Made by a program: the position numbers and the translations under genes. DNA of 59,072 nucleotides from the NCBI RefSeq assembly GCF_001437425.1, contig NZ_JQCD01000004.1:1-59072 (forward strand), given 5' to 3'. Below, in pieces: positions 34,989 to 43,859 of the stretch. Each line of letters begins with the position of its first letter. Position 1 is the stretch's first letter. Below the pieces are notes generated by a model. It did not search any database and was not told the origin of the DNA. It saw nothing but the letters and a program-made list of their open reading frames with translations. The stretch is from Weissella minor (GTDB lineage: Bacteria; Bacillota; Bacilli; Lactobacillales; Lactobacillaceae).

Positions 34989-35828
34989 TTAGGCGTTAAT
35001 CACACCCATTAAGATTAAGGCAATCACTAAGATACCAACCACAATTCGGTAGTATCCAAAGGCCTTGAAGTCATTCTTCTTAACGTAATCAAGTAAGAAC
35101 TTAATTGCGATGTATGCAACGATCCATGAAACAATGAATCCAACAACTAACACACCGCTTTGAATGGCAGTAAAACTACCACCCTTTAAGAAGTAATCGG
35201 TTAACTTTAGGAATGCAATTCCAAACATCATTGGAATACTCATAAAGAATGAGAACTCAGTCGCAACAAAACGTGATGTTCCAAGTAGCAAAGCACCTAG
35301 AATTGTTGCCCCTGAACGTGATGTTCCAGGAATAATCGCTAAGACTTGGAAGAATCCAATAAACAAAGCTAATTTATAACTCATCGCATTCAAATCAGTA
35401 AAGCGTGGTTGCTTATCTGATAGGTAATTTTCAATCACAATGAACAAAATACCATAAACAATCAACATCGTGGCAACAACCCAGACATTGTCTTGCATAT
35501 AATCATTCAAAGCCAAGCCAATCACAGCTGATGGTAGTACCCCCACAATCACCTTTGACCACAATGACCATGTTTGTTGCTTTTCCAAAGCTGTCTTTGA
35601 CGGCGCAAATGGATTTAACTTGGTAAAATATAATTGCAAAACGGCCATAATCGCCCCAAGTTGAATCACATATTCATACATATGTGTGAACGCTGGCGTC
35701 CAGACATTTCCACCAGGAATACCCATCAAGGCATCCGCAATAATAATATGTCCCGTTGATGAAATTGGAAGGAATTCAGTAATTCCTTCAACAATTCCAA
35801 CAATGAACGACTTCAATAATTCGATCAT
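34989..35828 (-). CDS. uppP: Undecaprenyl-diphosphatase (BacA)
   Basis: UppP removes a phosphate from undecaprenyl pyrophosphate to recycle the cell-wall lipid carrier; it also confers bacitracin resistance. The 279-aa protein has about eight membrane segments. The two conserved motifs are EGITEFLPISSTGH (about residues 14-27, Glu-rich site) and PGTSRSGATI (near 167-176, with the catalytic region Ser/Arg). It is monocistronic. Confidence 0.96.
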   Translation of the reverse strand: MIELLKSFIVGIVEGITEFLPISSTGHIIIADALMGIPGGNVWTPAFTHMYEYVIQLGAIMAVLQLYFTKLNPFAPSKTALEKQQTWSLWSKVIVGVLPSAVIGLALNDYMQDNVWVVATMLIVYGILFIVIENYLSDKQPRFTDLNAMSYKLALFIGFFQVLAIIPGTSRSGATILGALLLGTSRFVATEFSFFMSIPMMFGIAFLKLTDYFLKGGSFTAIQSGVLVVGFIVSWIVAYIAIKFLLDYVKKNDFKAFGYYRIVVGILVIALILMGVINA

Positions 35829-35934
35829 GATTTATCTCCTCAATTTGCTTGATTTTACCTTACCAAAAAAAGGCGACAAGCTAAAGGTTTGCGTCACTTC
35901 TTTAACGCTTTTTAATTTGAATTTAAAAATAAAC

Positions 35935-35963
35935 TTGCAATACTATATGACGTACAGTATAAT
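35935..35963 (+). promoter_or_regulatory. pspC-family gene promoter with embedded dyad
   Basis: TTGCAA (35935-35940), 17 bases, TATAAT (35958-35963). Inside the spacer, TACTATATGACGTACAGTA (35941-35959) is an imperfect 19-bp dyad centred between the two boxes, a likely repressor operator. Confidence 0.75.
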
Positions 35964-36006
35964 TCTTTGTATAGAGTAATTAGATATAAAACAAAGGAGT
36001 CATACT

Positions 36007-36234
36007 ATGAAGAAGAAGTTATATAAGTCAGATGATCGCGTTCTTGCAGGTGTCTTGGGAGGAATTGCCAACTACATTAACATCGATCCAACAATCGTCC
36101 GTGTTGTTTTTGTTATCCTTGGTCTTTTCCTTGGAGCCGGATTGCCAGCGCTAATTTTCTACATTGTCGCTGCCATGATTATCCCAGATATGCCTAATTT
36201 TGAAGCACGCGAAGATGTTACACCTCGCGATTAA
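36007..36234 (+). CDS. PspC-domain envelope stress protein
   Basis: The 75-aa protein begins KKLYKSDDRVLAGVLGGIANYINIDPTIVRVVFVIL, the PspC domain signature, followed by a membrane segment FLGAGLPALIFYIVAAMIIP. In Firmicutes PspC proteins take part in membrane-stress responses. AAAGGAG precedes the ATG. It is alone in its transcript, and its promoter contains an unexplained dyad. Confidence 0.92.
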   Translation: MKKKLYKSDDRVLAGVLGGIANYINIDPTIVRVVFVILGLFLGAGLPALIFYIVAAMIIPDMPNFEAREDVTPRD

Positions 36235-36248
36235 TTCAATGACTAACT

Positions 36249-36284
36249 AAAACCCCACCTATCACAATGATAGGTGGGGTTTTA
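36249..36284. terminator. Bidirectional terminator between the PspC gene and the 105-aa gene
   Basis: AAAACCCCACCTATC-ACAAT-GATAGGTGGGGTTTT, a 15-bp perfect stem between convergent genes. Confidence 0.92.
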
Positions 36285-36298
36285 TGCGTTTAAATCAA

Positions 36299-36616
36299 TT
36301 AATAATGGGCTGTCCACGAAGGAACACTCGACATAGTCATACCGTAACCATTAGCAGATATCAGATTTTTCAGCTCACCAACTAAGGGTTTAACCGTTTC
36401 TGGTAATTCCGGTGCATGGGCAAGTTTTTGCTGATAAAGCGAATTTGACAACTTGTTAGCAACAACTGGGGCTGCTTGTTTTTCATGATCTAAATCAGCT
36501 TTAGCTAATTTAATCACTCTAGCTGCTTCTGGATTCTTGCTGGCATTAATTTGACTTGCCATGGTATCAACTATTTCATGAATCTGCTGAACTCGTTTTG
36601 ATTTTCCAAAAAACAC
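36299..36616 (-). CDS. Small hypothetical helical protein with GTG start
   Basis: The 105-aa soluble protein is predicted mostly helical (residues 5-75), with no membrane segment, and ends in an unusual MTMSSVPSWTAHY tail. The start is GTG (complement CAC at 36614), preceded by GGAGGG seven bases upstream, so it is probably translated. Its size and helical nature resemble enterocin-A-type bacteriocin immunity proteins, but I see no diagnostic motif and no bacteriocin gene nearby. It is 50 bases downstream of the FemAB gene and probably cotranscribed with it. Confidence 0.65.
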   Translation of the reverse strand: MFFGKSKRVQQIHEIVDTMASQINASKNPEAARVIKLAKADLDHEKQAAPVVANKLSNSLYQQKLAHAPELPETVKPLVGELKNLISANGYGMTMSSVPSWTAHY

Positions 36617-36666
36617 GATATTCCCTCCTTCAAATTGTCGATAAACCCATCAAGCGCTTAGTTTAA

Positions 36667-37926
36667 TTAACCACGCCCAAGGACCTTTTTAGCAAAGCGG
36701 TAGAATGCATATTTAGACTTATTGACTGGGTAGATGTAACTACCAACCTTTTCTTCAATTTGTCCATTGAAACCTTGCTTAAATCCTAGAACACCATCAC
36801 TACCATCCAAGACACCTGAAATACCATAGAAGTTATAACGTGGAATCTTACGGTCAATGGCCACCTTAAATGCATAATTTTGGACAGCATATGGTCCATA
36901 ATACTTCTTATATTCTTCATACGTTCCAGAATATAAGTACATCATTTCGACGTCACTAGCTAAGAATAATGCACCTGACAAAACAACCTTACGTTGCCCC
37001 GCTTGTTCCATCATTGCTTGTGCATCTTTAATGCGCTTTTCGTGTTGTACTTGTTGATCTGCAAATTCATTGCGTTGACGCTTCAACTTTTTGTAGTTTG
37101 GCTTTTCAGCAATACGAGCATCCAAATCATCAAGTTGCTTTTGCAAGTCGTCACTCTTTTCACGTTGCGCATCAATGTAGTCTTGGAAATCAAGTTCTGA
37201 AAAGACAAAATAGGCATCATCGCCAAAAATGTCAAAGACCTTCTCATAATAACTCAATTCCTTATCATGATAGTGTAAACGGTCTGCGGTACTTTGCGTC
37301 AAATCTTTAAAGGCAGGTAAATCTTCACGTCCCAATCGACGTGTTGTAATACCAAATTGATTAACCTTCTTTGTATAATACTTTCCATCTTTAGCAAAAG
37401 AATCTAACAATGCCTTATCTGGATCTTCAGATTCAAGAATTGGTGTTAAATCTTTCGTATATTGCCAATAAGGGGCTGTCGTAACAGTCATACCACGCGT
37501 AGGTTTTACATGCGTCCCCCCTAGGGAAACCATCAAGTCAGTTACGCTTTCATCAGGCGCTTCTAACAATTCACCTTCATCATTAAATTTACGATGGACT
37601 TTATTTGGCATAACTTCCAAATACACACCATTGTGCTTTTTTGCAAAGGCAATAGTACCGTCCAAAAAGGCCTTTACCAGTTCTGCATTACTGTAATCAA
37701 TAAGCATCCCGCCATCAATCTTGAATAGTTCACCGGTGTGAATATGCGTCCAGCTAAGCACTGCTGCTGCCACAACTTGTCCATCTTCAACTAGCCCAAC
37801 TAGAGCCGCATTCCAGCTACGCTCACTGATAACCGTTGCTTGAGCACTTGTTTGCAAAAAACTACTTTGTGGATGGTCTTTTGCAAAACCATCAAACTCT
37901 TGCTTAGATAACTCTCGAAATTCCAT
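36667..37926 (-). CDS. FemAB-family peptidoglycan aminoacyl transferase
   Basis: FemAB enzymes use aminoacyl-tRNA to add amino acids to the Lys side chain of the peptidoglycan stem. The 419-aa length and a two-helix coiled-coil insert (about residues 240-305, rich in Lys/Glu/Gln) match FemA/FemB of Staphylococcus. That insert is lacking in the well-known 335-aa FemX of Weissella viridescens that adds the first alanine. It is therefore more likely a second- or third-residue transferase, although specificity cannot be read from sequence. C-terminal NFYGISGVLDGSDGVLGFKQGFNGQIEEKVGSY is the conserved GNAT-fold end. Confidence 0.9.
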   Translation of the reverse strand: MEFRELSKQEFDGFAKDHPQSSFLQTSAQATVISERSWNAALVGLVEDGQVVAAAVLSWTHIHTGELFKIDGGMLIDYSNAELVKAFLDGTIAFAKKHNGVYLEVMPNKVHRKFNDEGELLEAPDESVTDLMVSLGGTHVKPTRGMTVTTAPYWQYTKDLTPILESEDPDKALLDSFAKDGKYYTKKVNQFGITTRRLGREDLPAFKDLTQSTADRLHYHDKELSYYEKVFDIFGDDAYFVFSELDFQDYIDAQREKSDDLQKQLDDLDARIAEKPNYKKLKRQRNEFADQQVQHEKRIKDAQAMMEQAGQRKVVLSGALFLASDVEMMYLYSGTYEEYKKYYGPYAVQNYAFKVAIDRKIPRYNFYGISGVLDGSDGVLGFKQGFNGQIEEKVGSYIYPVNKSKYAFYRFAKKVLGRG

Positions 37927-38237
37927 ATTGGCTCCTATTACTTTAATTATTTAGTCTCAATTATACTACACTCATGATATTTTACACTGGAATCCCCTGC
38001 TCCAAATAACATTTAATACTATTATAACCTAACATATCTAGCTTAACGCTTTTAATAACACATATAAGTTTTGACAGCATATCTAAAATTTTTCGCAACA
38101 TGATTTAAAAGCTTTAACTACTAATAAGACTAACCTTGACGCTGGCCGGGCACAACTTTAAGAAAATATTTCAATATTTACATATATGTGACAAAGGAAT
38201 ACGATATGTGTAAATAAAAAAATAGAAATGAGTTATC
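37927..38237. other. Intergenic region with divergent signals before the CPBP pair
   Basis: On the minus strand TATAAT (37960-37965) probably serves the FemAB gene. On the plus strand TTGACG (38136-38141) with TAAGAA 17 bases on is a weak promoter for the CPBP genes. An inverted repeat TTTACATAT (38177-38185)/ATATGTGTAAA (38204-38214) encloses AAAGGA. The repeat also contains the tiny frame ATG TGT AAA TAA (38206-38217) at good spacing from AAAGGA. Confidence 0.5.
38206..38217 (+). other. Three-codon upstream reading frame (Met-Cys-Lys-stop)
   Basis: ATGTGTAAATAA begins seven bases after a good AAAGGA ribosome site and ends 21 bases before the first CPBP start. The real CPBP starts have weaker sites (AGAAATGAG). 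It may be a leader peptide or chance. Confidence 0.25.
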
Positions 38238-39020
38238 ATGCTTAAAAAAGTTCAGCCTCAACTAGGCATTTGGATTGTGCTTTGTTCTCTTCTGGGTGAA
38301 AAAATAGCAACTATAAATCCACATACAACACTGCCAAAGACGCTTATCCTAGTTTTCATTTCCGTCCTATTTATGTGGCTGACAATCTACTTAGTCAATA
38401 TGCGAACGCACAATGGAAAATTGTTCACGCATACCATTAAATTAACATGGCTACAAAAAACATTTCTTATTATCCTAAGTTTATTCATCCTCCTTAACCT
38501 TATGAATACCATAGGTGGGCTAATCTCAATGTCTCACGCCACCTTTAAGCTGATTTTAATTGCCACAGTTACTGCAGTAAGTGCCGGTATCTTTGAAGAA
38601 TATTTAACACGTGGTTATCTATTTAACCTAGCGCAACGTATTTTAAATTACTACCATATAACCCATTCACCGCTGTTAATCGCTAGTCTTTTCAATAGCT
38701 TGATATTTGGGAGTTTACATTTGATGAACTACATTTTTGGTGACCAAGCCCTTATGGCAACACTGCAACAAGTTTTTTATGCGACCTGCGTTGGCTTACT
38801 ATTTTCCGCTTTACGTATTGCAACCAATACGATTTACATTGGCGCTATCCTGCATTTCCTATTTGACTGGCAAATAGGTATTACTCAAGGCATCTCGGCT
38901 TTGATGCCTTGGTCGAATGTTGTGCTTGTTTATCTCCCCATTGCAATATTAAGTGTGCTATTTATCATGACCGTCGATCGACAAGTTAGAAATCAAAAAA
39001 TGACACTGATTCAACAATAA
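38238..39020 (+). CDS. CPBP-family intramembrane metalloprotease, copy 1
   Basis: The 260-aa protein has seven to eight membrane segments and the CPBP (Abi) motifs: EEYLTRG near residue 126 (EExxxR), FGSLHLMN near 158, and HFLFDWQ near 208. These hold the putative metal-binding Glu and His residues of the type II CAAX prenyl endopeptidase fold. In lactic acid bacteria such proteins give bacteriocin self-immunity or process peptides. Its ATG is preceded by AAAAAATAGAAATGAGTTATC, and the same leader precedes the second copy. It is followed by a close paralogue 19 bases later. Confidence 0.9.
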   Translation: MLKKVQPQLGIWIVLCSLLGEKIATINPHTTLPKTLILVFISVLFMWLTIYLVNMRTHNGKLFTHTIKLTWLQKTFLIILSLFILLNLMNTIGGLISMSHATFKLILIATVTAVSAGIFEEYLTRGYLFNLAQRILNYYHITHSPLLIASLFNSLIFGSLHLMNYIFGDQALMATLQQVFYATCVGLLFSALRIATNTIYIGAILHFLFDWQIGITQGISALMPWSNVVLVYLPIAILSVLFIMTVDRQVRNQKMTLIQQ

Positions 39021-39039
39021 AAAATAGAAATGAGTTATC

Positions 39040-39834
39040 ATGCAAAAACTAAAACCGCTCTTCCCCCGCTTAGGCTTTTGGATTGTCTTAATTATTTTTA
39101 TCGGCATCGGCTTTCAGCCATGGAGCACTTCTATGGGCACGACTGACACGATGACTTGTGTCATAGCAACAATCGTTATTATTGCTATCACGATTTGGTT
39201 AGTTAATCTTCGTACCCATCATGAAAAATTATTCGAGCACCGCCTTCAATTCAGCCCGATTCAGAAAATCATTCTATTCACTGCAACTATTTTTTTCATA
39301 ATTTCCTATGTGCTAAATGGTAATATCGATGCTTTAGTTGGTATTTACCATAGCTCGTGGCATGTGACACTCATTGTGACAACCGTTGCCATATCAGCGG
39401 GATTCTTGGAAGAATATTTAACACGTGGCTATCTATTTAATCTGTGCCAACGCCTTTTAAATCACTATCACGTCACAACTTATCCGCTATTAATTGCCAG
39501 CCTTTTCAATAGTTTAATCTTCGGAAGCTTGCATTTAATGAATTATTTCCTCGGTGGTCAAGGTCTTACTGCGACACTGCAACAAGTCTTTTATGCGACT
39601 TGCATGGGGTTACTATTTTCCGCTTTCCGCATTGCAACAAATACGATTTACATTGGCGCTATTCTGCATTTTCTATTGGATTGGCAATTATCCATCACGC
39701 AAGGTGCTGCTGGTGTCTCAGATTGGCTTGGTATTATCATCATTTTTCTACCAATGGCCCTATTTAGTCTGCTATTTATCATGACCGTCGATCAACAAGT
39801 TAAAAAGCAGCACCTTTATTTAATTCAACAATAA
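39040..39834 (+). CDS. CPBP-family intramembrane metalloprotease, copy 2
   Basis: The 264-aa paralogue is nearly identical to copy 1 from about residue 125 on (EEYLTRGYLFNL, PLLIASLFNSLIFGSLHLMN, ATNTIYIGAILHFL), while the N-terminal 120 residues have diverged strongly. The conserved C-terminal part carries the EExxxR and two His motifs. Conservation of the catalytic half and divergence of the N-terminal half suggest tandem duplication followed by change in substrate or partner recognition. Both genes end at one shared terminator, so they form a two-gene transcript. Confidence 0.9.
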   Translation: MQKLKPLFPRLGFWIVLIIFIGIGFQPWSTSMGTTDTMTCVIATIVIIAITIWLVNLRTHHEKLFEHRLQFSPIQKIILFTATIFFIISYVLNGNIDALVGIYHSSWHVTLIVTTVAISAGFLEEYLTRGYLFNLCQRLLNHYHVTTYPLLIASLFNSLIFGSLHLMNYFLGGQGLTATLQQVFYATCMGLLFSAFRIATNTIYIGAILHFLLDWQLSITQGAAGVSDWLGIIIIFLPMALFSLLFIMTVDQQVKKQHLYLIQQ

Positions 39835-39863
39835 AAAAGCACGGACAATTGTCCGTACTTTTT
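39833..39863. terminator. Bidirectional terminator between CPBP pair and nucleotidase gene
   Basis: AAAAAGCACGGAC-AATT-GTCCGTACTTTTT (one C/A mismatch), between convergent genes. Confidence 0.85.
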
Positions 39864-39869
39864 ATTAGC

Positions 39870-41420
39870 TTATTTTTTTACCGTCACATTATGGGGCTGG
39901 TCAATCTGAATTTCAGGATGACGAATGATATAATCACCAATCAAATCAGCCGTCTCTTGTTGGACTTCACGTACAATCTTATCCGTCGCAAACATAGGGA
40001 AATCTCCCGCACCACTAGCACGATAATTATTCATCGCTACTTCATATTCAGCATCCATATCAAGGGGCTGTCCTTGATATTGAACATCTGTCACACGCTG
40101 ACCGAAAGGCTTTCCGATTGCAAGTGTGTAATCAATTCCAGACCAAATATCATAATTATAATGTTGCACCTTTGGTTCCAAGAACCGTGGATTCACGCCA
40201 ACTTCACCTTGTTCATCTAACATAAAGTAGCGGGCATTAACTTCTAATGCCGCCTTGATATCGGCTCCGCTTAACTTTTCAACCACAAGTGTATTCGGAT
40301 AAATATAATTTGTCATAATATCCCGTAAAGTTACGGCGTCTGGCAAACCTTGGACTTCATCATTAAACAAAGCTGTATTCGCAATACTCGTTTGACCAGC
40401 CTCCATCTGAACGCGATTCACCAATTCAATGAATGGATGATTGTCCCGACGGGCAGCAAAATGGTCGTTAATTTGCATATTATTCCCAACATGACCAAAT
40501 GCATGATCCAGCCACGTATTCGTCGCATTCTGCAATGGATCCACACGTGCCACAATATCATCACGTTCAGGATAAGCTTGTGTTTGAATTAATGCAGCAT
40601 CTGCATCTTGCACATGCTTATTTTCATCCAAAGTCAACACAATTTCACCAACTTCACTACCACGGTAGCCTGGTTGCGTTGTTGGAACACCGTTAACGAC
40701 TTGTGCAATCTTACGATGTTGATGCCCAGTAATCAGCGCATCGACACCTGATAAGTGCAATAGCTGATAACCTTGATTTTCACCAGTCACAGCTTCTAAC
40801 GAATGCCCTGTATCCAAGTCTTCAGCAAAACCACCATGATAAGCCAATACCAAAACATCAACTTGTTCGCGCAATTCAGCAATATACTGTTGCGCAACTT
40901 GTATCGGATCCAAAAAGGTCAAACCTTGAATATTTTCAGCAGTTTCCCAATGTGGCACATAACTCGTCGTTAGACCTATGATGCCGATTTTAACACCATC
41001 CCGGTCGATAATTTTATACGGAACTCCAATAAAAGGTGCCTGCGTCTTATCATCAATCACATTGGCATTAATCAATTTTTCATCATCCGCCAATAAGTGT
41101 GTCAAATAATCACGACCATAATTAAATTCGTGATTACCTAAAACACGCACATCATAACCAACTTGATCTGCCAACTCACCATATAGCGCATCTGCACCAT
41201 CACCTTGTCGCGAAATATAATTGGTTAAGGGCGAACCTTGAATAAAGTCACCATTTTCAATCGTGATGACAGCATTATCGGCTGTCGCTGAATGCTTAAT
41301 GGTTTCAATGACCGTCGCAGCTCGTGATAAGCCAAAGCCATCATTAATGGCTGGACGACGAAAATCATCAGCCCGGACATAACCGTGGACATCTGATGTT
41401 GATAAAAGTGTTACTTGCAT
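39870..41420 (-). CDS. 5'-nucleotidase / 2',3'-cyclic phosphodiesterase family metallophosphatase
   Basis: The 516-aa protein has the calcineurin-like metal motifs DVHG (residues 10-13), ENGDFIQG (near 55), GNHEF (95-99), YHGG (near 187) and GHQH (near 230). The C-terminal 5'-nucleotidase substrate domain starts near residue 320. It has no signal peptide or cell-wall anchor, unlike surface nucleotidases, so it is probably cytoplasmic, similar in layout to B. subtilis YunD. It begins 15 bases after the second phnE gene with GGGGGATG before the ATG, so it belongs to the phn transcript. A reasonable inference is dephosphorylation of the imported phosphorus compound. Confidence 0.9.
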   Translation of the reverse strand: MQVTLLSTSDVHGYVRADDFRRPAINDGFGLSRAATVIETIKHSATADNAVITIENGDFIQGSPLTNYISRQGDGADALYGELADQVGYDVRVLGNHEFNYGRDYLTHLLADDEKLINANVIDDKTQAPFIGVPYKIIDRDGVKIGIIGLTTSYVPHWETAENIQGLTFLDPIQVAQQYIAELREQVDVLVLAYHGGFAEDLDTGHSLEAVTGENQGYQLLHLSGVDALITGHQHRKIAQVVNGVPTTQPGYRGSEVGEIVLTLDENKHVQDADAALIQTQAYPERDDIVARVDPLQNATNTWLDHAFGHVGNNMQINDHFAARRDNHPFIELVNRVQMEAGQTSIANTALFNDEVQGLPDAVTLRDIMTNYIYPNTLVVEKLSGADIKAALEVNARYFMLDEQGEVGVNPRFLEPKVQHYNYDIWSGIDYTLAIGKPFGQRVTDVQYQGQPLDMDAEYEVAMNNYRASGAGDFPMFATDKIVREVQQETADLIGDYIIRHPEIQIDQPHNVTVKK

Positions 41421-41434
41421 GACGCATCCCCCAT

Positions 41435-42226
41435 TTAAACGAGACGCTTACGGATTTGACCTGAAAGGTAATCGATAACCGTCACCATTACAATAATTCC
41501 GAGTAAGATAATTCCAACTCGTGACCAATTACGTGTTTGTAGCGCGAAAATCAATGGCGCTCCAATTCCACCGGCTCCAACAATTCCAAGGATTGAGGCA
41601 GAACGCACCGCAATTTCAAAACGATACAACGTGTAATTCATAAAGGCTGGCAAAACAGCTGGGATGGTTGCAAGCGTCCAACTATCAACAGCTGAACCTC
41701 CGGCTGCCACAATCGCTTCGTTCGGACCGCGATCAATATCTTCAATTGATTCACCAAACAATTTTCCAAGCATACCAATTGAGTGCACTGACACAGCAAG
41801 GACACCGGCATAGGCTCCAGGCCCAACCGCCTTAATGAACATCAAAGCTAGCACAATTTCAGGGAACACACGAATAACCGTCAAAAGGAACTTACCAATT
41901 GTTGCGTGGGCACTAAAGCCACGCTTCGTATGTGCCGCCAAAAAGGCGAATGGAATTGTCAAGAAAGCGGAAATAAATGTACCCAAAAAGGCAATCGCCA
42001 AAGTTTCGACCAAGGCATTAATCAAGTCTTCCCCATCACCGATATAAACAAAATCCCAATCTGGATGGAACAAACCATTCAAAATCGCCATGGTCACTTC
42101 GCCAGCAGTCTCTTTAATTGAACTCATATCAATTCCTGAGAAGGCCCAGAGATAGATTAAGACAACTACAAGAGTAATAAACCAAGGCTTAATTCGTTGC
42201 CAAAGCGTTCTATTTACTTTTTGCAT
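41435..42226 (-). CDS. phnE: Phosphonate-type ABC transporter permease 2
   Basis: The 263-aa protein has about six membrane segments and the binding-protein-dependent permease loop EAIVAAGGSAVDSWTLATIPAVLPAF near residue 165, followed by RSASILGIVGAGGIGAPL. Its ATG overlaps the stop codon of the first phnE by one base, so the two are translated together. The pair is expected to form a heterodimer in the membrane. Confidence 0.93.
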   Translation of the reverse strand: MQKVNRTLWQRIKPWFITLVVVLIYLWAFSGIDMSSIKETAGEVTMAILNGLFHPDWDFVYIGDGEDLINALVETLAIAFLGTFISAFLTIPFAFLAAHTKRGFSAHATIGKFLLTVIRVFPEIVLALMFIKAVGPGAYAGVLAVSVHSIGMLGKLFGESIEDIDRGPNEAIVAAGGSAVDSWTLATIPAVLPAFMNYTLYRFEIAVRSASILGIVGAGGIGAPLIFALQTRNWSRVGIILLGIIVMVTVIDYLSGQIRKRLV

Positions 42227-43008
42227 TATGCTAAGGCCTCCCGTAAGTGATTTGAAATTCCATCAACAACAACAACAACTGCCAAAATTCCTAAGATAAC
42301 AATGGCTGTTCGGTCGTATAAGAACATTGAAAGGGTCTGGTCTAGGTATAGACCAACACCACCGGCTCCTAAGTAACCAAGCACTGTTGACGCACGCACG
42401 TTAATCTCAAGTGTGTACAAGAAGTAACTCAAGAATTGATTCGTCACTTGCGGAATCACCGCAAAAATAATCGTTTGCACACTATTGGCACCAGCCGCAG
42501 TCAAGGCTTCAACTGGTCCTTCATCAATTGTTTCAACAGCTTCATAAAACAGTTTTGAAATCATTCCAAAACTAAAGACCGTTAAAGCACCAACACCGGC
42601 CATTGGTCCAATTCCGACAATCGCCACGAAAACCGCAGCCAACAACATGTCTGGAACCGCACGGACAATATTCAAGAAGAAACGGACAACACTCAAAACG
42701 AACTTATTTTTCATAATATTCGTTGAAGCCATTAAACTAAACGGAATGGCTAGTAATGTTCCAAATAACGTTCCCACTAAGGCCATTTGGACCGTTTCCA
42801 AAATAGGTTGCACAATTACTGGAAAATATGACCAATCTGGGTGTGCCATTTCTTTCCAAATTTGAAAGAATTGGTCCCAGCTGAATTCAGTCTCAATCCC
42901 AACTTTTTGCACTGAACCCGCGATAATAATTGCGACTAGGATGATCGCAAAAAGGGCCTTTAGGTGCCATTTTTGAGCAAAGTCGCGCTCAGGTAAAGTT
43001 GCATTCAT
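42226..43008 (-). CDS. phnE: Phosphonate-type ABC transporter permease 1
   Basis: The 260-aa protein is a paralogue of the next gene, with GPVEALTAAGANSVQTIIFAVIPQV near residue 160 as coupling loop and RASTVLGYLGAGGVGLYLDQ at the end. Six membrane segments are predicted. It overlaps the stop of phnC and the start of the second phnE by one base each. Confidence 0.93.
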   Translation of the reverse strand: MNATLPERDFAQKWHLKALFAIILVAIIIAGSVQKVGIETEFSWDQFFQIWKEMAHPDWSYFPVIVQPILETVQMALVGTLFGTLLAIPFSLMASTNIMKNKFVLSVVRFFLNIVRAVPDMLLAAVFVAIVGIGPMAGVGALTVFSFGMISKLFYEAVETIDEGPVEALTAAGANSVQTIIFAVIPQVTNQFLSYFLYTLEINVRASTVLGYLGAGGVGLYLDQTLSMFLYDRTAIVILGILAVVVVVDGISNHLREALA

Positions 43009-43778
43009 TAGTCTTTTCCATCACTTTCTTCAGCATAAATCTCCGAGAAATCAGATTCCTTGACGGCTTGAATTGGTTCATCATACACAAGCTTTCCACC
43101 ACGTAGACCAATAATGCGGCTTGCGTATTCACGGGCTAGGGGCACACTGTGCAAATTGACGATAACCGTCATGCCTAATTCTTCATTCAAGCGCTTCAAA
43201 TCATCCATAACCATCTTAGTTGTCTTAGGATCAAGTGAGGCAATTGGTTCGTCAGCCAAAAAGACAGTTGGTGATTGCATCATCGCACGGGCAATGGCGA
43301 CACGTTGTTGTTGTCCCCCTGATAATTCATCAGCACGTGTATAATACTTGTCTAGCATATTAACGCGTTCCAAATTATTCTCGGCACGTTGCTTATCTTC
43401 CTTTGAATACAAGCCTAAAGCACTTTTAATTGATGAATAGTAGCCAACGCGCCCATTAAACACATTCCGTGCAACAGAAACACGATTAACCAGATTAAAG
43501 TTTTGGAAAATCATCGCGATATTGCGACGAATCATACGTAATTGTTTCCCTTTTGCTTCGGTAATGTCTTCATCATCAATCAAAATATGACCATCAGTCA
43601 CATCGTGCAAACGATTAATCGCACGTAACAATGTACTTTTACCAGCTCCTGATAAACCAACTACCACGACAAATTCACCAGCTTTAATGTCTAAATTAAT
43701 ATCATCTAGCCCCACTGTGCCGTTTTTATAAACCTTAGATACGTGATCAATCTTAACTGTTCCTTTTGGGCTTTCCAT
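43008..43778 (-). CDS. phnC: Phosphonate-type ABC transporter ATPase
   Basis: The 256-aa ATPase has Walker [10 protein letters not shown] near residue 37, the signature [14 protein letters not shown] near 148 and Walker [13 protein letters not shown] near 168, all typical of PhnC. The start ATGGAAAGCCC is preceded by CGGAG 11 bases away, weaker than usual. A longer frame upstream lacks any ribosome site. It follows phnD after a terminator-like hairpin. Confidence 0.92.
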   Translation of the reverse strand: MESPKGTVKIDHVSKVYKNGTVGLDDINLDIKAGEFVVVVGLSGAGKSTLLRAINRLHDVTDGHILIDDEDITEAKGKQLRMIRRNIAMIFQNFNLVNRVSVARNVFNGRVGYYSSIKSALGLYSKEDKQRAENNLERVNMLDKYYTRADELSGGQQQRVAIARAMMQSPTVFLADEPIASLDPKTTKMVMDDLKRLNEELGMTVIVNLHSVPLAREYASRIIGLRGGKLVYDEPIQAVKESDFSEIYAEESDGKD

Positions 43779-43859
43779 CGTTGCCACTACTCCGTTTCTG
43801 TGTTGCCATTGAGGCATTTTTTTAATTTCGCTTTTAAAAGGATTTACTTCCTTAGCGTG

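Noticed and set aside
36299-36616. Bacteriocin immunity locus
   Set aside because: No bacteriocin precursor with a double-Gly leader, no processing transporter and no histidine kinase lies nearby.
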